Numbered from the stretch's first letter, positions 13,062 to 26,743 are shown. The stretch is 64,000 nt of DNA from Epiperipatus broadwayi (GCA_028023455.1 JAQFVV010000012.1:15574364-15638363); one strand, 5' to 3'. Made by a program: numbers and translations. The notes: a model not told the origin generated them from the sequence alone.

Positions 13062-13696
13062 TAACCATTTAACAGTGACCTAACAATTGCATGTACATAA
13101 TAAAGTTCTAACATATAAAAAAATTAACTCACAGCAATCAAAAGGAGGGCTAATCTATGTACAAGTGGATTCAATCAAATTGCAAAATAAGCTTTTAACA
13201 TAAAATACCAATACTTATATTATATTCATCTTTCTTTTTCCCCACTTTGATGCTTTAAATATTTTACAAGCATATGCACATTTGTGACTATTACACCTTT
13301 AATTATTTATCTGACAATTTCACATTAACTGCTTGAATGACTGAAGTGGGTCAACCGTTCGCTTCATCTGATTGGTTGAAATTTTTTTTTCTTTTTTAAA
13401 TTATGCAAAAACTATAAGCATGACATCAACAGAAATCCCAGCATTTGATGCTTCTTTCTGTTAGCTTTTGAATGATATATCTTACATTGATATCGGATAA
13501 AATTTGATTTTTTTACAATTATTTTTAAAATTAGATGAATTTATTTTTTTTATTTTCTGGTCAATTTACTAGTTTACATGAGGCGATAAAGGCAGAGAAT
13601 CTTTAGCGACCTTATAACCCTAATATAATGGATTAAAAGTACGCTGATAATTCGGATAAGAAGACCTTCAACGCGACATAAACATAATCGTGGAAT
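13062..13696. other. intron sequence, nothing convincing
   Basis: AT-rich sequence immediately right of the hAT element. No coding, promoter or repeat structure was recognised. Confidence 0.45.
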
Positions 13697-14085
13697 ATCA
13701 TAAGTTATTAATTTTAATTTTTAATATTTTAAATTTTTTAAAATTATTTGATAAATGGTATATTAATTTGTTTGCGTTTGTATTGGTGTGTGTGTGTACT
13801 ATATAACTTATATAATATTAAATCATTTATGCTCTTTATTATACAAATATTTGAAATACAGGCACTCTTCATATACCTGGTGCCTAATTGCAAATATACA
13901 ATATACAAATTCAAATATAATAAAAGTTGTTTTGCGAAATATCATTAAGTTATTAATTTTAACTTTTAATATTTAAAATTTTTTTAAATTATTTGATAAA
14001 TGGTATATTAATTTGTTTGCGCTTGTATTGGTGTGTATGTGTATTATATAATATTAAATCATTTATGCTCTTTATTATATAATAT
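13697..14085. repeat. two-copy direct repeat, about 240-bp period
   Basis: The block from TTATTAATTTTAATTTTTAAT through AAATGGTATATTAATTTG and GTATTGGTGTGT to TTATGCTCTTTATTAT occurs at about 13703 and again at about 13943 with a few differences. The second copy is shorter by roughly 15 bp at the ATATAACTTATAT stretch. It is a local duplication without coding content. Confidence 0.75.
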
Positions 14086-14109
14086 ATAAATTCAAATATA
14101 ACAAAAGTT

Positions 14110-16340
14110 GTTTTTGTAGTGTGTTTTGGGGTATAGACATAATGATTCTCAAAAGGTATATGTTTATATTTGTATTAGTGTGCTTATGTTTGTTCTTGCA
14201 TCGTGTTTGTATAACAAGTAATGATTTATATATATAGAGCAGTGCAATGTAAATTTTAAAAACTGATAATCTAATGTACAGAAAGGTTGCAGTTGATAAA
14301 GCAATCACAAAATTTACTGGGCATAGTACTATGTGAAAATATAAACACTTAAAACCAATAAAGAGAGATTTCAAATGGTATGTGTATAGTGGTAGCCACA
14401 ATGGTTATGCATATACCACATGGAATTGTATGCAGGCAAAGAATCAAATTCTGATTCTTGCCTATGCCTTGATACTCATGCTGTGGAGTCAGTAGTTTTG
14501 CCACATCTTGCATCACATTATTTTCAAGTCTATAGCTAGCAAATGAGCTATATGCAAATAAATTATATCTCTGTGGGACAATAAATATAACAAGATAGCA
14601 TCACTGGTGTGCATAAAGAATATAAACATCACTGATGTACACAAAAAATATAAAATGAAGAGATGAAACTCATTTTATCAGTGATACAGACAGTAGCCTA
14701 CAATTTCTAGTTTTAGATAGACAAGAAGCCAATTGCTATGATGACAAATGCATATCCACCTTCTGGAAATGATTTGTTTTGTATCTTTTATTAGGATGAA
14801 TCTTTTTCTTATAGACGCCTTTGAGATTTGTCAACTTTTGGGGTACAAGATAAAAATGAAGAATTCTTATGCGAATACTTTTGGAGATTCTGAAGCTATG
14901 GATTATCTCAGGTAAGAAGTATTATATATGGTTTGAAAGATAATTTTGTGAGGAATACAAAGAAATTATCAATGAAGATGTAATTTAAACTTAGTTAATG
15001 ATAAATTAGAAATTATGAATAAACAATAAAGTAATAATTATGTTGGATGTTGAAATTTCTTTTTTTCTTATTTTTTAAATGGTTATCACTATTTGTCTTA
15101 GACTTATAGTTTTTCTAGTTTCTATTAATGTAAATTTTTTTGCTCTAACATAATTAAAACTGAAGTTATTGTGAAAATTGTATCTCAGGTCAGTTTTTTT
15201 GTTTTTAAATTCAATATGGTGCCTGGCAAATCAACCAGTTAAAGAAAACCTTTTTTATATATATATAAAATGTTAACAAAACTTCGGGAGCAAATTTTTT
15301 TTAATATTAATTTTTTTTTTTAAAGTCTACTAACCTTTTTTTTTTAAAAAAAAACAACAACAATTTATTTCCTGCTTTAATCAATCAGTAATATAAAATA
15401 TAGTTTGTTAGTATTAAATATAAAACTTAAAATGATTAATATGTTAGGGTAACTGTCTAAACAGTTTTTTTAAACTTTCAATGGAAAAGTTACTGAAAAC
15501 AAACTCTTCTATAGTTCACTGCGAGCGCATATTTCTCCCATGATGCCATGTATTAATTGATTCCATTTATAAGTTGCCATAATATTCTTTAACAATCTCC
15601 TGTGTTTGAAATTGAGGTGTTAATAGATTTCTTTATTGTAATTAGATTCCTTAATATATAGATTGATCAGGTTTGTTAGCGATCCAAGGTAGATTTCAGC
15701 AGATGGCAGTTTTTCTTTTTTTCTACCCAGTCATCATTATGGAAGGTGGATGCAGCCTGAATAAAATGAGAATGCAGATTTTAGTGTATCTTGATTAAAT
15801 TATGAATCCACACTTTTATTATAGTTTGATTAAAACATGAATCCAGACTGCTGTTTTTGAGAAAAACTGACTTTATGTAAGTTTTGATGTCTTGTTTTTA
15901 ACATCCCCTGGATCTTGTTTTTGACACCTTTATGATCGGATTTTATTTTAATTACAATAATTTTAAAAACACTTTCATTATTTAACTGATTGACCTTGCA
16001 AAATATTGTAATTATTAATTGCCTGAATTTTTACCTTGGTTTTGAATCTCATATCAAAACAGGCTTAATCCTTTTTTTATTAACTTATTTTTAATTTAAT
16101 TATTTAAAATCTATTCTTTAACTGAGTTATTTTGCAATATATTCATTAAATTCTTTGATAAGAGAAAGTTTTAACATAGTTTATATAATTTATTAGATTC
16201 TCTTAAATTTAATTAAACAGTTTTAACAAAATTATTGTGACATTTAATTATTTATTTTAACATTTACATATTACCTACTTTATTTTAAACCAATTGTTCA
16301 ATTTTATATAATAATATTTAAAAACTGTGGAATGCTATAT
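14110..16340. other. intron sequence with one exon-like segment
   Basis: Mostly AT-rich sequence with no recognised element. A moderately complex stretch at 14270-14700 might be an old SINE or transposon piece, but no ends were found. At 15793-15853 a TTGATTAAA..ATGAATCCA block occurs twice. The exon-like segment is listed separately. Confidence 0.4.
14795..14911 (+). other. exon-like open segment with good splice signals
   Basis: The sequence TATCTTTTATTAG precedes 14795 and CTCAG/GTAAGA ends the segment. A second possible acceptor is TTTTTCTTATAG at 14814. One frame is open throughout and reads LIDAFEICQLLGYKIKM then NSYANTFGDSEAMDYLR. It enters in phase 1 and leaves in phase 2, so it cannot be joined to the phase-0 RPAP3 exon at 1719. 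It may be an exon of an unrecognised nested transcript or a decoy. Confidence 0.25.
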
Positions 16341-17586
16341 TTATTAGTATTCCTCATGACTCTGAAAACCTGCTCACAACTATGTCGACATTGCAATGAG
16401 TAAGACATCATTCATGTCAATATATTGTAATGGAATGGGTCATGGCCTTGCATAACAATAGACTTGATAGGTTGTCAGAGTGGATGAGAAAACATATCTA
16501 GGATTCTTAAACTTTTAGCTCAAATCCATCCTAATCTCACTCCTAGGAGATGATGTATTAGCATACGAACATATATCAAATATCTCCATGCATACTCATG
16601 TCTTTTCTTTATCTGTAAATTCCATTTATCCCAGAATTTGAGATTAGGGAGAATACGTATAATACTCCAGGGAATATTGTGTGAGCATGTGATAAATGAA
16701 TAAAGAAAAATGCAAACGGCTGACTTTAACTTGAAATCATATGTTTAACAAATTTATTCACAATTATTACAATTTATTCAATGCGAGATTATAACAAAAG
16801 CAATTAATTTGTTTAGATATCTATGATTAATCTTTGATCAATACAGTTGATATTTATTAATCCAATCCCTTTTTTCTCCTCAAAGAGTAATCATTCAATA
16901 TCGATACTAATGAAAAAATGTAAAACTTGTTATTATTTATATATATACTTTTTTGCTAATTTAGACTTTAGTAAAATCATCATTCCTTGTCTCCAACATA
17001 TTTATTGATTAATTTATATTAAACAACATGGTGGTCTGGGATTCCTCCTTTCTATTATGATTTGTTTCTATAATGATGGAAAAGACCATTAATGCTAGAA
17101 GTTTTTAATCATATATATTGAAAAAACAAATAAAGACAAAATGATTAGTATCAACAAACAAATAACAATGTAACTATACAAATGTTGTAATTAATGTTGG
17201 AAAATATAAAGTCTTACTTATAACTGTGGTGGTGCTGAAATTCATCTGCAAACAAGTTCACGCTCGACCCTATATTTTATTTCAATATAATAATTAAGCT
17301 AATAATATTTTTTCCCCTTCCTACTATATCAAGAATTTATACCCCCATTAACCTGTGGTAAAGAAAAAAAATAAAAAAAACATAAATATATAAAATTAAT
17401 CATATAATGTCAACTTAAGATAAATCAAGGGTCCATAACGGAAAATGTCCTAAAAGGATGTGTATCCTTATTGCTGCAGTTTATGATCCAATTGGTTGGT
17501 TATGAATGTTCTAAAATGTTCATGATGGTAGGCAGAATTTCTCTCTTCCATATAGCATGCTTTGAGTTGTTCAGTTTACATTTTCA
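16341..17586. other. intron sequence, unclassified older repeat DNA
   Basis: More GC than the surroundings at 16360-16700, which suggests a decayed insertion. No termini, tRNA-like boxes or coding blocks could be assigned. Confidence 0.35.
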
Positions 17587-17793
17587 TGTCCAGGTAGTAA
17601 AGTTGGTAGTGCATTTAGCATAGATGACTAAATGCTGTTTCGAGCAGAATTTGGTTTTGGCGGTTACAGCTCCATGGGTGATGAATATATTCCTATGAGG
17701 TAACTTTACACCTTGCAGCACATTGTTGTACATATCTCTGTATATGTAGTTGATCAGAGTCCTTAAGTTTGTTGAATAGCTAGATATTGGCTA
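17587..17793 (-). pseudogene. coding-like remnant, family not recognised
   Basis: On the minus strand a frame of about 68 codons is open from 17793 to a stop just below 17587. It contains SSYSTNLRTLINYIYRDMYN, then VLQGVKLPHRNIFITHGAV and AKTKFCSKQHLVIYAKC. The composition is balanced and protein-like compared with the AT-biased shadow frames around it, and weaker pieces continue on the same strand in other frames down to about 17440. No start, splice site or family could be assigned. A decayed transposon gene or processed pseudogene is the likeliest source. Confidence 0.35.
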
Positions 17794-17829
17794 TTGGGAA
17801 TTTCAAGTTGAAGTTGGTATAACTCCCTG

Positions 17830-19833
17830 GCTAAAGATCAAAAATATTCTTGAAGTATCAAATAAATTTAAAGCAATTTCTTGGATTTTTAATTTAAATT
17901 CTCTTATTTTGTTGAATTTAAATCTGTCTGCTTTTATTTTAGCTCTTATTTGTCTTCAATGAGATATTTTCATTTAAGGTTTTACTTTGATGGCTTCAGA
18001 TATTTCTCTTTGATCAACAATTGTTGCTTACAAAGTATATGTGTTGGTTAATCAAGAAGAGTTTTTGATCTGATTTTTGAGAAGATCATTTGTGTATATA
18101 TTGGTGATCACCAAAATGAGGTTATTCTTTTTAGTGTTAATTTGACTCTTTTGAATAGCGAGTTCAAATTCATGCATTGAATTGTATTATTTATGTCATG
18201 TGGTGTGATTTATATTTATGTATGTTAGATTAATAATAATAAAAATTTATTTATTATTTCCTTTACGGTTTTGTGATTTTATCGCTTGGGTCTGGATTTG
18301 ATCATCTTTTTTTTTATATGGTTATAATATGTGTATATTAAACAATAGTTAATGAGAGGTTTTTATAATAAAGATAAGTATCAGTATTTAAGTTTTACAG
18401 TTTAGTTTGGATTATGTATTTTATCACACATTTGTTTAATATTTAATTATAGAAAGAATTAAATTTTTCTCTGCTAAAATGCATGTGAATACGTTTTATT
18501 TGGGTTACATTCTCTTTATACATATAACTTACCTTATATGTAGAGAATGTTATTATTGTGGATGTTGGTGTCAAAGTAGCTAAGGATGTTTAATGGTTCT
18601 TGGTGGGATGTAAGATCACATCTTACAATATATTATGTATTTTTCTATATTTCTATCAATTTTATGATAGAAAATGTTTCTATTATGGTTAATATTTATT
18701 ATTGACTTTGAATTGTAAAAAAAAAAGAAAGATTAATTGGATTGTCTAGTGCAAACAAGTTATTAACACTAGCTATCTCTATAAAAAGAAAATTTTTATC
18801 AAGGGAAAAAAAAATTAAAGGAAATTAATCATTTTAAAAAGAATTAATCGTAATCAAAGATTCCCTTATAAAAAAAAGTTATCAAAATAATTTAAATTGT
18901 CCTAAGTGATTTTCAGTGAATATTCTGTTTTTTTATACATGTTGTTATCATTAATATGATTTACAAAAGTTTAGTTCATATAAGTATCTTTTTATGTTTA
19001 AATAATTTATTTTTTTTAATTTTAAAACTGATAGATTTATAACTGTTAAATGTATATTGTTTGAGGCAGGAATGGCCAATCTATGGCATATTGCCACAGT
19101 TTGCTGCATTAGTCTTTATATATTAAATCCCTGATTATAAAAATAAAAAATAAGATTAGATTTTGTAAAGTAATAGTGTAATCAAAAAATAATTTTTGTT
19201 AATATTCAGAATTTTTTTTTTTATAAAAATTCAAATTCATTAAATCAAACAAAAAAAAGTTTTCCATTTATTCTATAAATAGATGTTTTTCACATTTGTC
19301 CAATTTTGAGGACTAATCCAGAGCAAATCCATAATTGTTTTTAAGTTTCATTTTAAAACTGTTCATTTTTTGTTAGCTTTGCAGTTTTTTTTTTTTTATA
19401 AAAATTATTTTTATCAGAATAAAACAGTCACATCTGAATGATTCAAATTTGAAAAATGTTGTTTCATTCCAAGCATTAAAAATCTGATGAAAGCAAAAAC
19501 AGTCTTAAGAAATTTCAGTATAATAAGTAGTATTTAATTATAATTTTTTTTCTATAGTACATTATATGTATAATGAAAAAAATATGAAATATTAGTATAC
19601 TATATTTTATGCAAAAATTAAATAATAGTGCAGATGTTATATGGTGCATATAAGCTTATTGGTGAAAAAATTGGTGTATGGATTGTAAAATATACTTTAA
19701 TATAACACAACTGTTTATTAGATTTAAAAAGTATGTGGGATCAGATACTTATATTTGCATCAGAATGTTTTCAGCTATTGTACTGTAAATATTTTGTATA
19801 TACAAGAGTATTTTATTAAATATTTTTTATATA
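17830..19833. other. intron sequence, possible old hAT end at 19067
   Basis: AT-rich sequence without coding signal. CAGGAATGGCCAATCTATGG at 19067 resembles the CAGG.ATGG..AATC ends of the hAT elements elsewhere in this window, but no opposite end or target duplication was found. Confidence 0.3.
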
Positions 19834-21109
19834 CACCCGGGTCTCATTTTATGCGGATTTATTTAATGTGATTTTGAAGTTATGCGATTCATGTTTCTTC
19901 TTAATATCTTTGTATGCGGTTTTCTTTTATGCGATAAAAATTATTCGATCAGAAGTGCCGATAATGCGCTATTACTTTAAATATTATAAATTTCATGCAC
20001 TCACGTTACATTTAAAGTAATAGTGCATTATCAGAGTTCGACTGCCATCTAATAATTTCAATATTTCAGTGCTTTATAATAGTTACTGTAATAGATTTTA
20101 TACAATAAAGAAGTTCATAATTCACTTAAAATCAGAATTTCCCCATTTTATATACACATTAAATTTTACAAGATTATAATGTAAATCTGTTCAAATGTTA
20201 TAGATGAAAAATACTATGTATGTTGTTGTTTTTGCATTTTAAATCACGTTCTATTTTTGCTCTTTATAAAAAGAGTACATAATCAATTAATCATTTAGTG
20301 TCTGCAAGTTTATTTTTAAAAGGTGAGTAACAGCGGCGGGCACAATTAAATTTGCCAATTAAAATCTGATTTTTAATTGTAGTTAACAATTTAAAAATTA
20401 CGTAACATGATCTGAAATTAAGATGATGTGAAACGATGAAATTTGATTTTTAAATGGAATTGGAATTAAAAAATTAAAGACAAAAATAAGAATTTAATTT
20501 TTAATTGTTTGTTTTAATTAAATTTTGCTCAACAGTGGTGAGTCAGTGTCTTTTTATTATCGTAAGTTCTTATTTTTATTTTAAACTTTTAGTTTACTCT
20601 AACGGAGAGGAAAAAAAATACCCAAGAAAATGAATTTCTTTGGAAACAAAAATTTCAATTTTAGATTACTTAGCGAAATGGGAAGGATCAACAGCGATTG
20701 GAAAACGTTTTAGTTATATTTCCTCTTGACTTCGTTTAAGGAGAAGCTACAGTACATTACATCACATTATGACGAATCTGATGTCTCAAATAGCGATAAT
20801 GATTAAAATATCGTACATGTATGAAAAAAATGTAAATTACGCATAAAAATATATTCTTTTGAATAAAAAAAGTTAAAAAAAATTGTCTTGTATCAATTTT
20901 TTTCAAATTTGAAATTTTTTATTAGTCATATATTATTTTCTTCTCTTTTTTTTTATGCGAATTTTAAAGTAATTTTACGTTGTTACTTTGCTTTTATGCG
21001 ATTTTTGGAAAATTACAGTACATATCTTCCATTTTTCAAGGTAAGTTAAGTCTATTTTTGTGCGTGTTTTCTGAGGAACCTATTTACTGCATAAAACAAG
21101 ACCCAGGTG
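19834..21109. mobile_element. Tigger/pogo-like non-autonomous transposon, complete
   Basis: This 1276-bp element has inverted ends CACCCGGGTCTCATTTTATG and CATAAAACAAGACCCAGGTG, with TA on both sides. Repeated TTATGCG motifs lie just inside both ends. An internal inverted pair (AATGCGCTATTACTTTAA near 19966 and TTAAAGTAATAGTGCATTA near 20012) forms a hairpin. No transposase frame is present. It is the clean reference copy for the split element at 4864-9304. Confidence 0.8.
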
Positions 21110-21134
21110 TATGTATAAACCTTATTTTATTCAA

Positions 21135-21920
21135 AGTTAGATAGTTTTATAAATTTAATCACTTGATAACAGGCTAAGTTTATCTAAACCCATGAATCTT
21201 TAATTGGTTGTCAAGGCAATCTCTGTAAATAAAAGATAGATTCCATCTTTCTCTTTGATCTAAGATCTTACTACAGACAAAGAGAGCTGGCATGGGATTT
21301 TAACAGATTAAAATTTTTATAACCCTAGAAGTTAAATAAATCCCATTGAACAGGCAAATATAACCTGTTTTGAAAGCAGGCTAATAAATAATTTTAAAAG
21401 TTTTCAAATTTCACTGCTATTATTTATTACTTAGGTAATAAGTCTCATTTAGCATAAAATGAAGTGGTTTTATAAAAGTAATCACAAAAATAACAGCTTA
21501 AATTTATCTAAATCATAAATCTTCAATCCGTTGTTAAGATTACATGTATAAGTAAAAGATGCTTCCATTGTTATCATGTAATTACATTTATAAAATCATC
21601 TAGTTTTGTGCAAAATCAGGTTTATTATCTAAGAAATAATTAATAACAGTGGAATTTGGAAGTTTTAAAAATGACTATTTATTAATCTGATTTTAAATAG
21701 GTTATATTTTCCTATTTGATAAGGTTTATTTAAACTTCCAGGAATATAAAAATCTTAATCTGTCAAAATCCCGTGCAAGCTCTCTTTGTTCATATTAAAA
21801 TCGTATACTAGAATGAAAGGTAAAATCCATGTTTTACTTATAGAGATTTCCTTGACAACAGATTAATGAACCATGATTTAGATAAGTTTAGATTGTTATG
21901 ATGAGATTACATTTATGTAG
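21135..21920. repeat. foldback inverted repeat of about 780 bp
   Basis: The left arm (about 21150-21475) and the right arm (about 21590-21905) are inverted copies. For example CAAAGAGAGCT..ATGGGATTTT near 21277 pairs with AAATCCCGTGCAAGCTCTC near 21767. A third, partial direct copy of the arm tip lies in the loop at 21485-21565. No coding content. It may be a MITE or a decayed foldback element. Confidence 0.65.
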
Positions 21921-22095
21921 GTATATTTTTAAAATTTGATGCAAGTAAAATTATAGTAGGAGAGATCAAAAGATTATAAGCATTGAATTTAAATTTATTC
22001 TTTCTTTAATTTACAATCTTTTTTTTAAACAACTTCTTTAATAAGTTAATATTTGATTTTGGAAATATTTGGAAATCAAGATTTGTAGTAGATAT

Positions 22096-24015
22096 TGTAC
22101 CAAGATCATATTGGTACATATAATAATTTTGTCTAAAAATGATTAAAATTAGAAATTTCCCATAAAAACAATGTAACGTTTCAATATGATAATAAATAGT
22201 TAAAAGTTTAATAAAAGGAAGTTTAATATAAAAGTTTAGAGTTTTTAAAAATAAAGAAAGAAGAGAATACTGTTAGCCCGGGGGAAAATTAAACTCTGTG
22301 TCATTCATAAAGTTTTATGAGTTAATTTAAAAGTAATTGGGGGGGGGGGGGATTTGGCTTAGAAAAGGTTAAAACTATAGTGGTTTAAATGAATCTTTTA
22401 TATGAAATAAAAATATCTCTTTTTTTCATTTAAAATGTTAAAGAAAAAAAGTAGTTGATTTTCAAATAATTAAAAATATCTCTTTTTCATTCTTAATCTT
22501 AAAACTAAATAGTGGGTTGACTTTAAAATATATATATGTGTTAATTGCAAATGATTGTAAGTATAATAAATATGTACATGTTAAAAGGAAATAAATGAAA
22601 GTTAAAAATTAAAAACACTCAGCGATGGCTACTAAGTTAAAAATCTATAAAACAACAAGTTTTGCGATGGCTATTAAGTTAAACAGAAAACAACAATAAG
22701 TTTGCGCAATGGCTGCTAATTGACATCTCCAACAACAGGATTAAAAGCTTATCTTGAGGAATGCAATTAAAGGCAAGGAAGGAATTTTGATAACAGACAT
22801 AGCTGGAGGATATCAAAACGACAATAGGTCTTATTAATAAATAGTCCAGTTTTTCATCAGACAATCAGTTGAGATTGAGTTCAGTTGAGGTAACAGTTGA
22901 GAAAGAGTGCAGTTCAGTTCAGCAAGATCACATCAAATTAAATCAGTCAATCGATCAGTTTATAATGCAGTGTTAAAAACCTCGGAAACATATGACTTTG
23001 CTCTAGCCTGAGTCCGATTGAAACAGCTAAACCTGCCCGTGACAATAATGCCTGACTAACAACATGCAAATCCGCTGTCAATGTCTAATTGTCTTAAAGA
23101 AAATGCCTTGGAATAATAAGCATCAAATCTCCACAAGAAAACTTCAAATCTAACCGGTTAGAAATATTTCATTAGAAGCAGCAAACAGCAAGAAGTATCC
23201 ATGTTCTAAAATCCTAGGTAATAACATTTTTCTTCTCATTTCTAAAGTAGCCATCGCATTAGTTTGAAGCCTCCCAGAGTCAAGTCATAATTAACTCTAT
23301 AGCATATATAAATGAACTATTGATGTGTGTGTTTTTAAATGTCAAATATTATTTAATGCTTGTTATATGATATTCTAGTGTGTGTGAATTAAGAATGAGC
23401 ATGATCATTAGATAAAAATACCAGTGTTATGTTAGTTAAGATTTACAAAAGTATTTAACATTAATATAATAAATGTTAATTAAAATAAATTGTCTTTTAA
23501 ACTTAAAGCTTAATTTTGTCGGTCAATTCTTTTACTACTAATTGAAATAATTTGTTATTGATTACAAGTAGCTGAGCTAGTCATGGGTATATCTTAGGCG
23601 TTGAATTAGTGGCCATTGTTTAAAGCGCATTATTTATCCTCTGTGTAAGTAACTGGCGCCCGTGTTTCTACAAAACAAAAAAGTGCTTTGAACATGGTGT
23701 TGAATTCAACAGTCGAGAAGAAATCTGTTTCCTTCAAATGTGGTCAGTTAGACATATTTCACAGATATATCTGCTGGCTTGGATTCAGGTGCTCTTTGAG
23801 CACTCTCTTCTCTGCCTAAGGGACCATGGTGGAGCAATACATAAATTGCAAGGAATTAATAATAAATATTGTATCATATTTTGTACAAAAGTTAATAAAT
23901 TATATTTCAAGTTATAAATATTATTAAAGAACGAAAGTATATAGATTGTGTTTACTCCATCAGGGATTTTATTTGTCTCTTTAATTTTTTTTTGGGAAAC
24001 CATCCACCCGGTACA
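22096..24015. mobile_element. solo LTR, family B (copy B1), 1.92 kb
   Basis: The unit starts TGTACCAA, ends CACCCGGTACA, and is flanked on both sides by ATAT (22092-22095 and 24016-24019). TG..CA ends and a 4-bp target duplication are hallmarks of LTR elements, and with no second LTR or gag-pol nearby it is best read as a solo LTR. Its first 23 bases form a hairpin, TGTACCAA-gatcata-TTGGTACA. It shares internal blocks with copy B2, for example the CCTAGGTAA region, GTCGGTCAATTCTTTT and CTGGCGCC. Orientation is not certain. A 12-base G run lies inside, near 22340. Confidence 0.8.
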
Positions 24016-24189
24016 ATATATATGATCAACTTATATTAAAAAGTGAAAATATTTAAAAAAAATATATCTTTCTCATTGTGACTATAAATATAGTACTATT
24101 TGTAATGATTTTAATGAGTATGTAAATAATTTTACAGTTTATCAAATATATAATGCTAAGAATATAGACCTATTCACAAAACAAACAAA

Positions 24190-24396
24190 TCAGAATATGT
24201 ATTTAGATAATTCATAAGCTAGATCTACAATGAAATATTTAAACTAACTTGTAAATAATGCCCACCTTTTGTTATATCAATGCCAATCTGGCAAAATAGA
24301 TTGGCATTGAAATATAACAAAAGATAGGTGTTATTTAAATAATTCTTTGGAGATCTCGCTTATGAATTATCTTAATAACATATCCAGACTTGTTAT
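24190..24396. repeat. palindromic MITE-like hairpin, about 205 bp
   Basis: Two arms of about 100 bp pair around a short GGCAAAAT loop. The innermost stem is TGCCAATCT/AGATTGGCA, continuing outward through TTTTGTTATAT, GATCT and AATTCATAAGC. No coding content; probably a hairpin-type miniature transposon. Confidence 0.7.
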
Positions 24397-25070
24397 TCCA
24401 CAAATAGGTTTTGAAATATTTGTATATTTATTCTTCACTCACTCTGTTTATATTCTTCTTACTATTATCATTAGGTATATCAAGTTGACATCAGTTCCTT
24501 TGTAATTCAGTGAATGACATTTCTTAACAGTGAGCTTTATCTGTTTAATTTTTTCAGGGTGCTCAAAGACATATCCAGGTACCAAATGAGTATGCACTTT
24601 CCACCATTTTGGTTTCTAAGGGATCCCCCAAACCACTGTCAATACTCCCAAGCAATAAAGGATGTCAGATTATACCCTGCCCACATCATTGTTGCAGTTA
24701 TTTTGTCCATCACAATTAAAAAATTGTTATTTTTATAAAAAAAAAAAAAAAACTGTCATAAGAATAAGTGCAATTATGTGACCAAAAAATCTAAATAACT
24801 GAAAATCAAATATCAAAAATATTAGTAATTAGGATATGCCCAAAAAAATTAGTGTGATAAAAAATTTAAAACAATGCTAAATTATTCTATTTTTAAAATA
24901 GCATATCAAATGTATGATAGCAAAATAAATTACTAAACCAAAATAAGAAAAAATACTAACACAATCAATGGAACACAAATTAGCAAATATTAATATTTGA
25001 CAAACTTACATAGAAAAACATTAAAATTACTTGTATGATTAAATGAACACACTTTACTAAACTAATCTAT

Positions 25071-26743
25071 CGTGCCAAGGCCAAATTGGCACATGTATAT
25101 AAAATAATTTTGTCTAAAAAAAAAATTATTTATTATTAAAATCTTTCGTAAAAGAGTTTGAAAAAAAAAAGAAATTGATTAAAAGGGAGAGGAGGAGTTT
25201 TGTTTAGAAAAGATAAAACTAAGAGATCATAAAAGTTAAAGAGTGTTATTATTATAAATTAAAAGCTTCAAAATACAAATCTCTTTTCATTCGAATTGAA
25301 TAAAAAAAAAAATAGTATTAAAACTAGTTTTGATGTGTAGAGTAAAATTATATATGTGCATGCGAATGGAAAATAAATGTATCAGTATTAAATATAAATA
25401 AATGAAAAATATATTTAAAAAAAAAAACACAGCGGTGCGCTACTAATTAAAGATATGAAAACAAAATGTTTTGAAATAGCTACTACTAATTAAACAATCA
25501 ATCAAAAAACACGTCATAGGATTAGTTATCAATGAAATTTCGACAACACTCATTTGCCGGAGGATATTAAAACAAAAAACACTTTGCAGATATAAATAGC
25601 GAGATTTTTATCGGAGTTCAGTTTTATTCAGTCTAGTTGCCAGTGACAGTCTTGTTTCCATTCAGATAACAATTTCTATTATGTATTTGGAATCAAAAAT
25701 GCATTGTTGAGCAGCTTTTGGAAATATACGCTCGTGCTTCAGCCTTTTTAGTCCAACAAGATCATCAAAACCTGCCTGTGAAATAATGTTTGCATAACAA
25801 CACAGAAATCCTCCGTCAAACGTTCAACTGTCTTCAACAATAAAACCAATGGATTCGCATAAAATCTCTTCCATAAACATCCAAATCTAACCGGTTAGAT
25901 ATAATCCATCAGAAGCAGCCAACAACAAGCAATATCCACGTTCCCAAAAATCCTAGGTAAACCTTTATTTATTATCATTTATACGTTGTAGCCACCGCTG
26001 TAATTCGTAAATATTCAAGATTCAAATTATATGAACTCTATCATACATAAAATGAACTATTGATATGTGTGTTTAAGTTTCAAATGCTATTAATGCTTTA
26101 TTATTATATTTGTGAATGATACATGAGTTAATATGTGCGTGATCATTATATCAGTGTTATTAGTTAAATTAGATAAATACCAGTGTTCTACTATTAAAAT
26201 CTACAAGAATATTTAAACTAATGTAGAAATGTTAATTTAGAATGTGTGTGTATTATATTAGATTTATAAAGATGTTTAAATTTGGTAAATTAAATGTTAG
26301 TTAATAAATTGTCTTTAAAATTAAACTTTATTTGTCGGTCAATTCTTTTTATCAATTTCCTTTTATCCAATTCTTTTTATCAATTCTTTTTCTATATTTT
26401 ATTATTGATTAAAATTAGACTGGGCTAGATTATGGGGTGGTTTCGAGCGCTGGATTATGAGCCTACTGACCAAATACGTTGTTTATTCTTTTGAATAGAT
26501 AGCTGGCGCCTGGAGTTTACTCCGAAACAAATAAAGTGTTTGGATAGTAGGGGTTTGAATCTAGCAGCTGAGATGGGCCATTGTTGATAGTTAAAGCTAT
26601 CAATAAGATCTCCCATTTTGCTCGAACGTGCCGGTTCATTCACGTAAGCTTTATAAGATTATAAATGTATTATGAAGGAGCTTGAAACCGGCCAAAATTT
26701 ATATACGTGTAAGTAAGTGGTTTCAGCGGTTTGACCCGGTACA
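25071..26743. mobile_element. solo LTR, family B (copy B2), 1.67 kb
   Basis: The unit starts CGTGCCAA and ends TTGACCCGGTACA, with CTAT duplicated on both sides (25067-25070 and 26744-26747). Removing it restores continuity with the inverted right arm of E1, which confirms both boundaries. The 5' hairpin reads GTGCCAA-ggccaaa-TTGGCAC. Compared with B1 one A-T pair of the stem has become G-C on both strands. It is younger than E1. Confidence 0.82.

Noticed and set aside
14795-14911. Additional RPAP3 exon
   Set aside because: Incoming phase 1 and outgoing phase 2 do not fit the phase-0 exons on either side, and the frame needed for phase 0 hits a stop.
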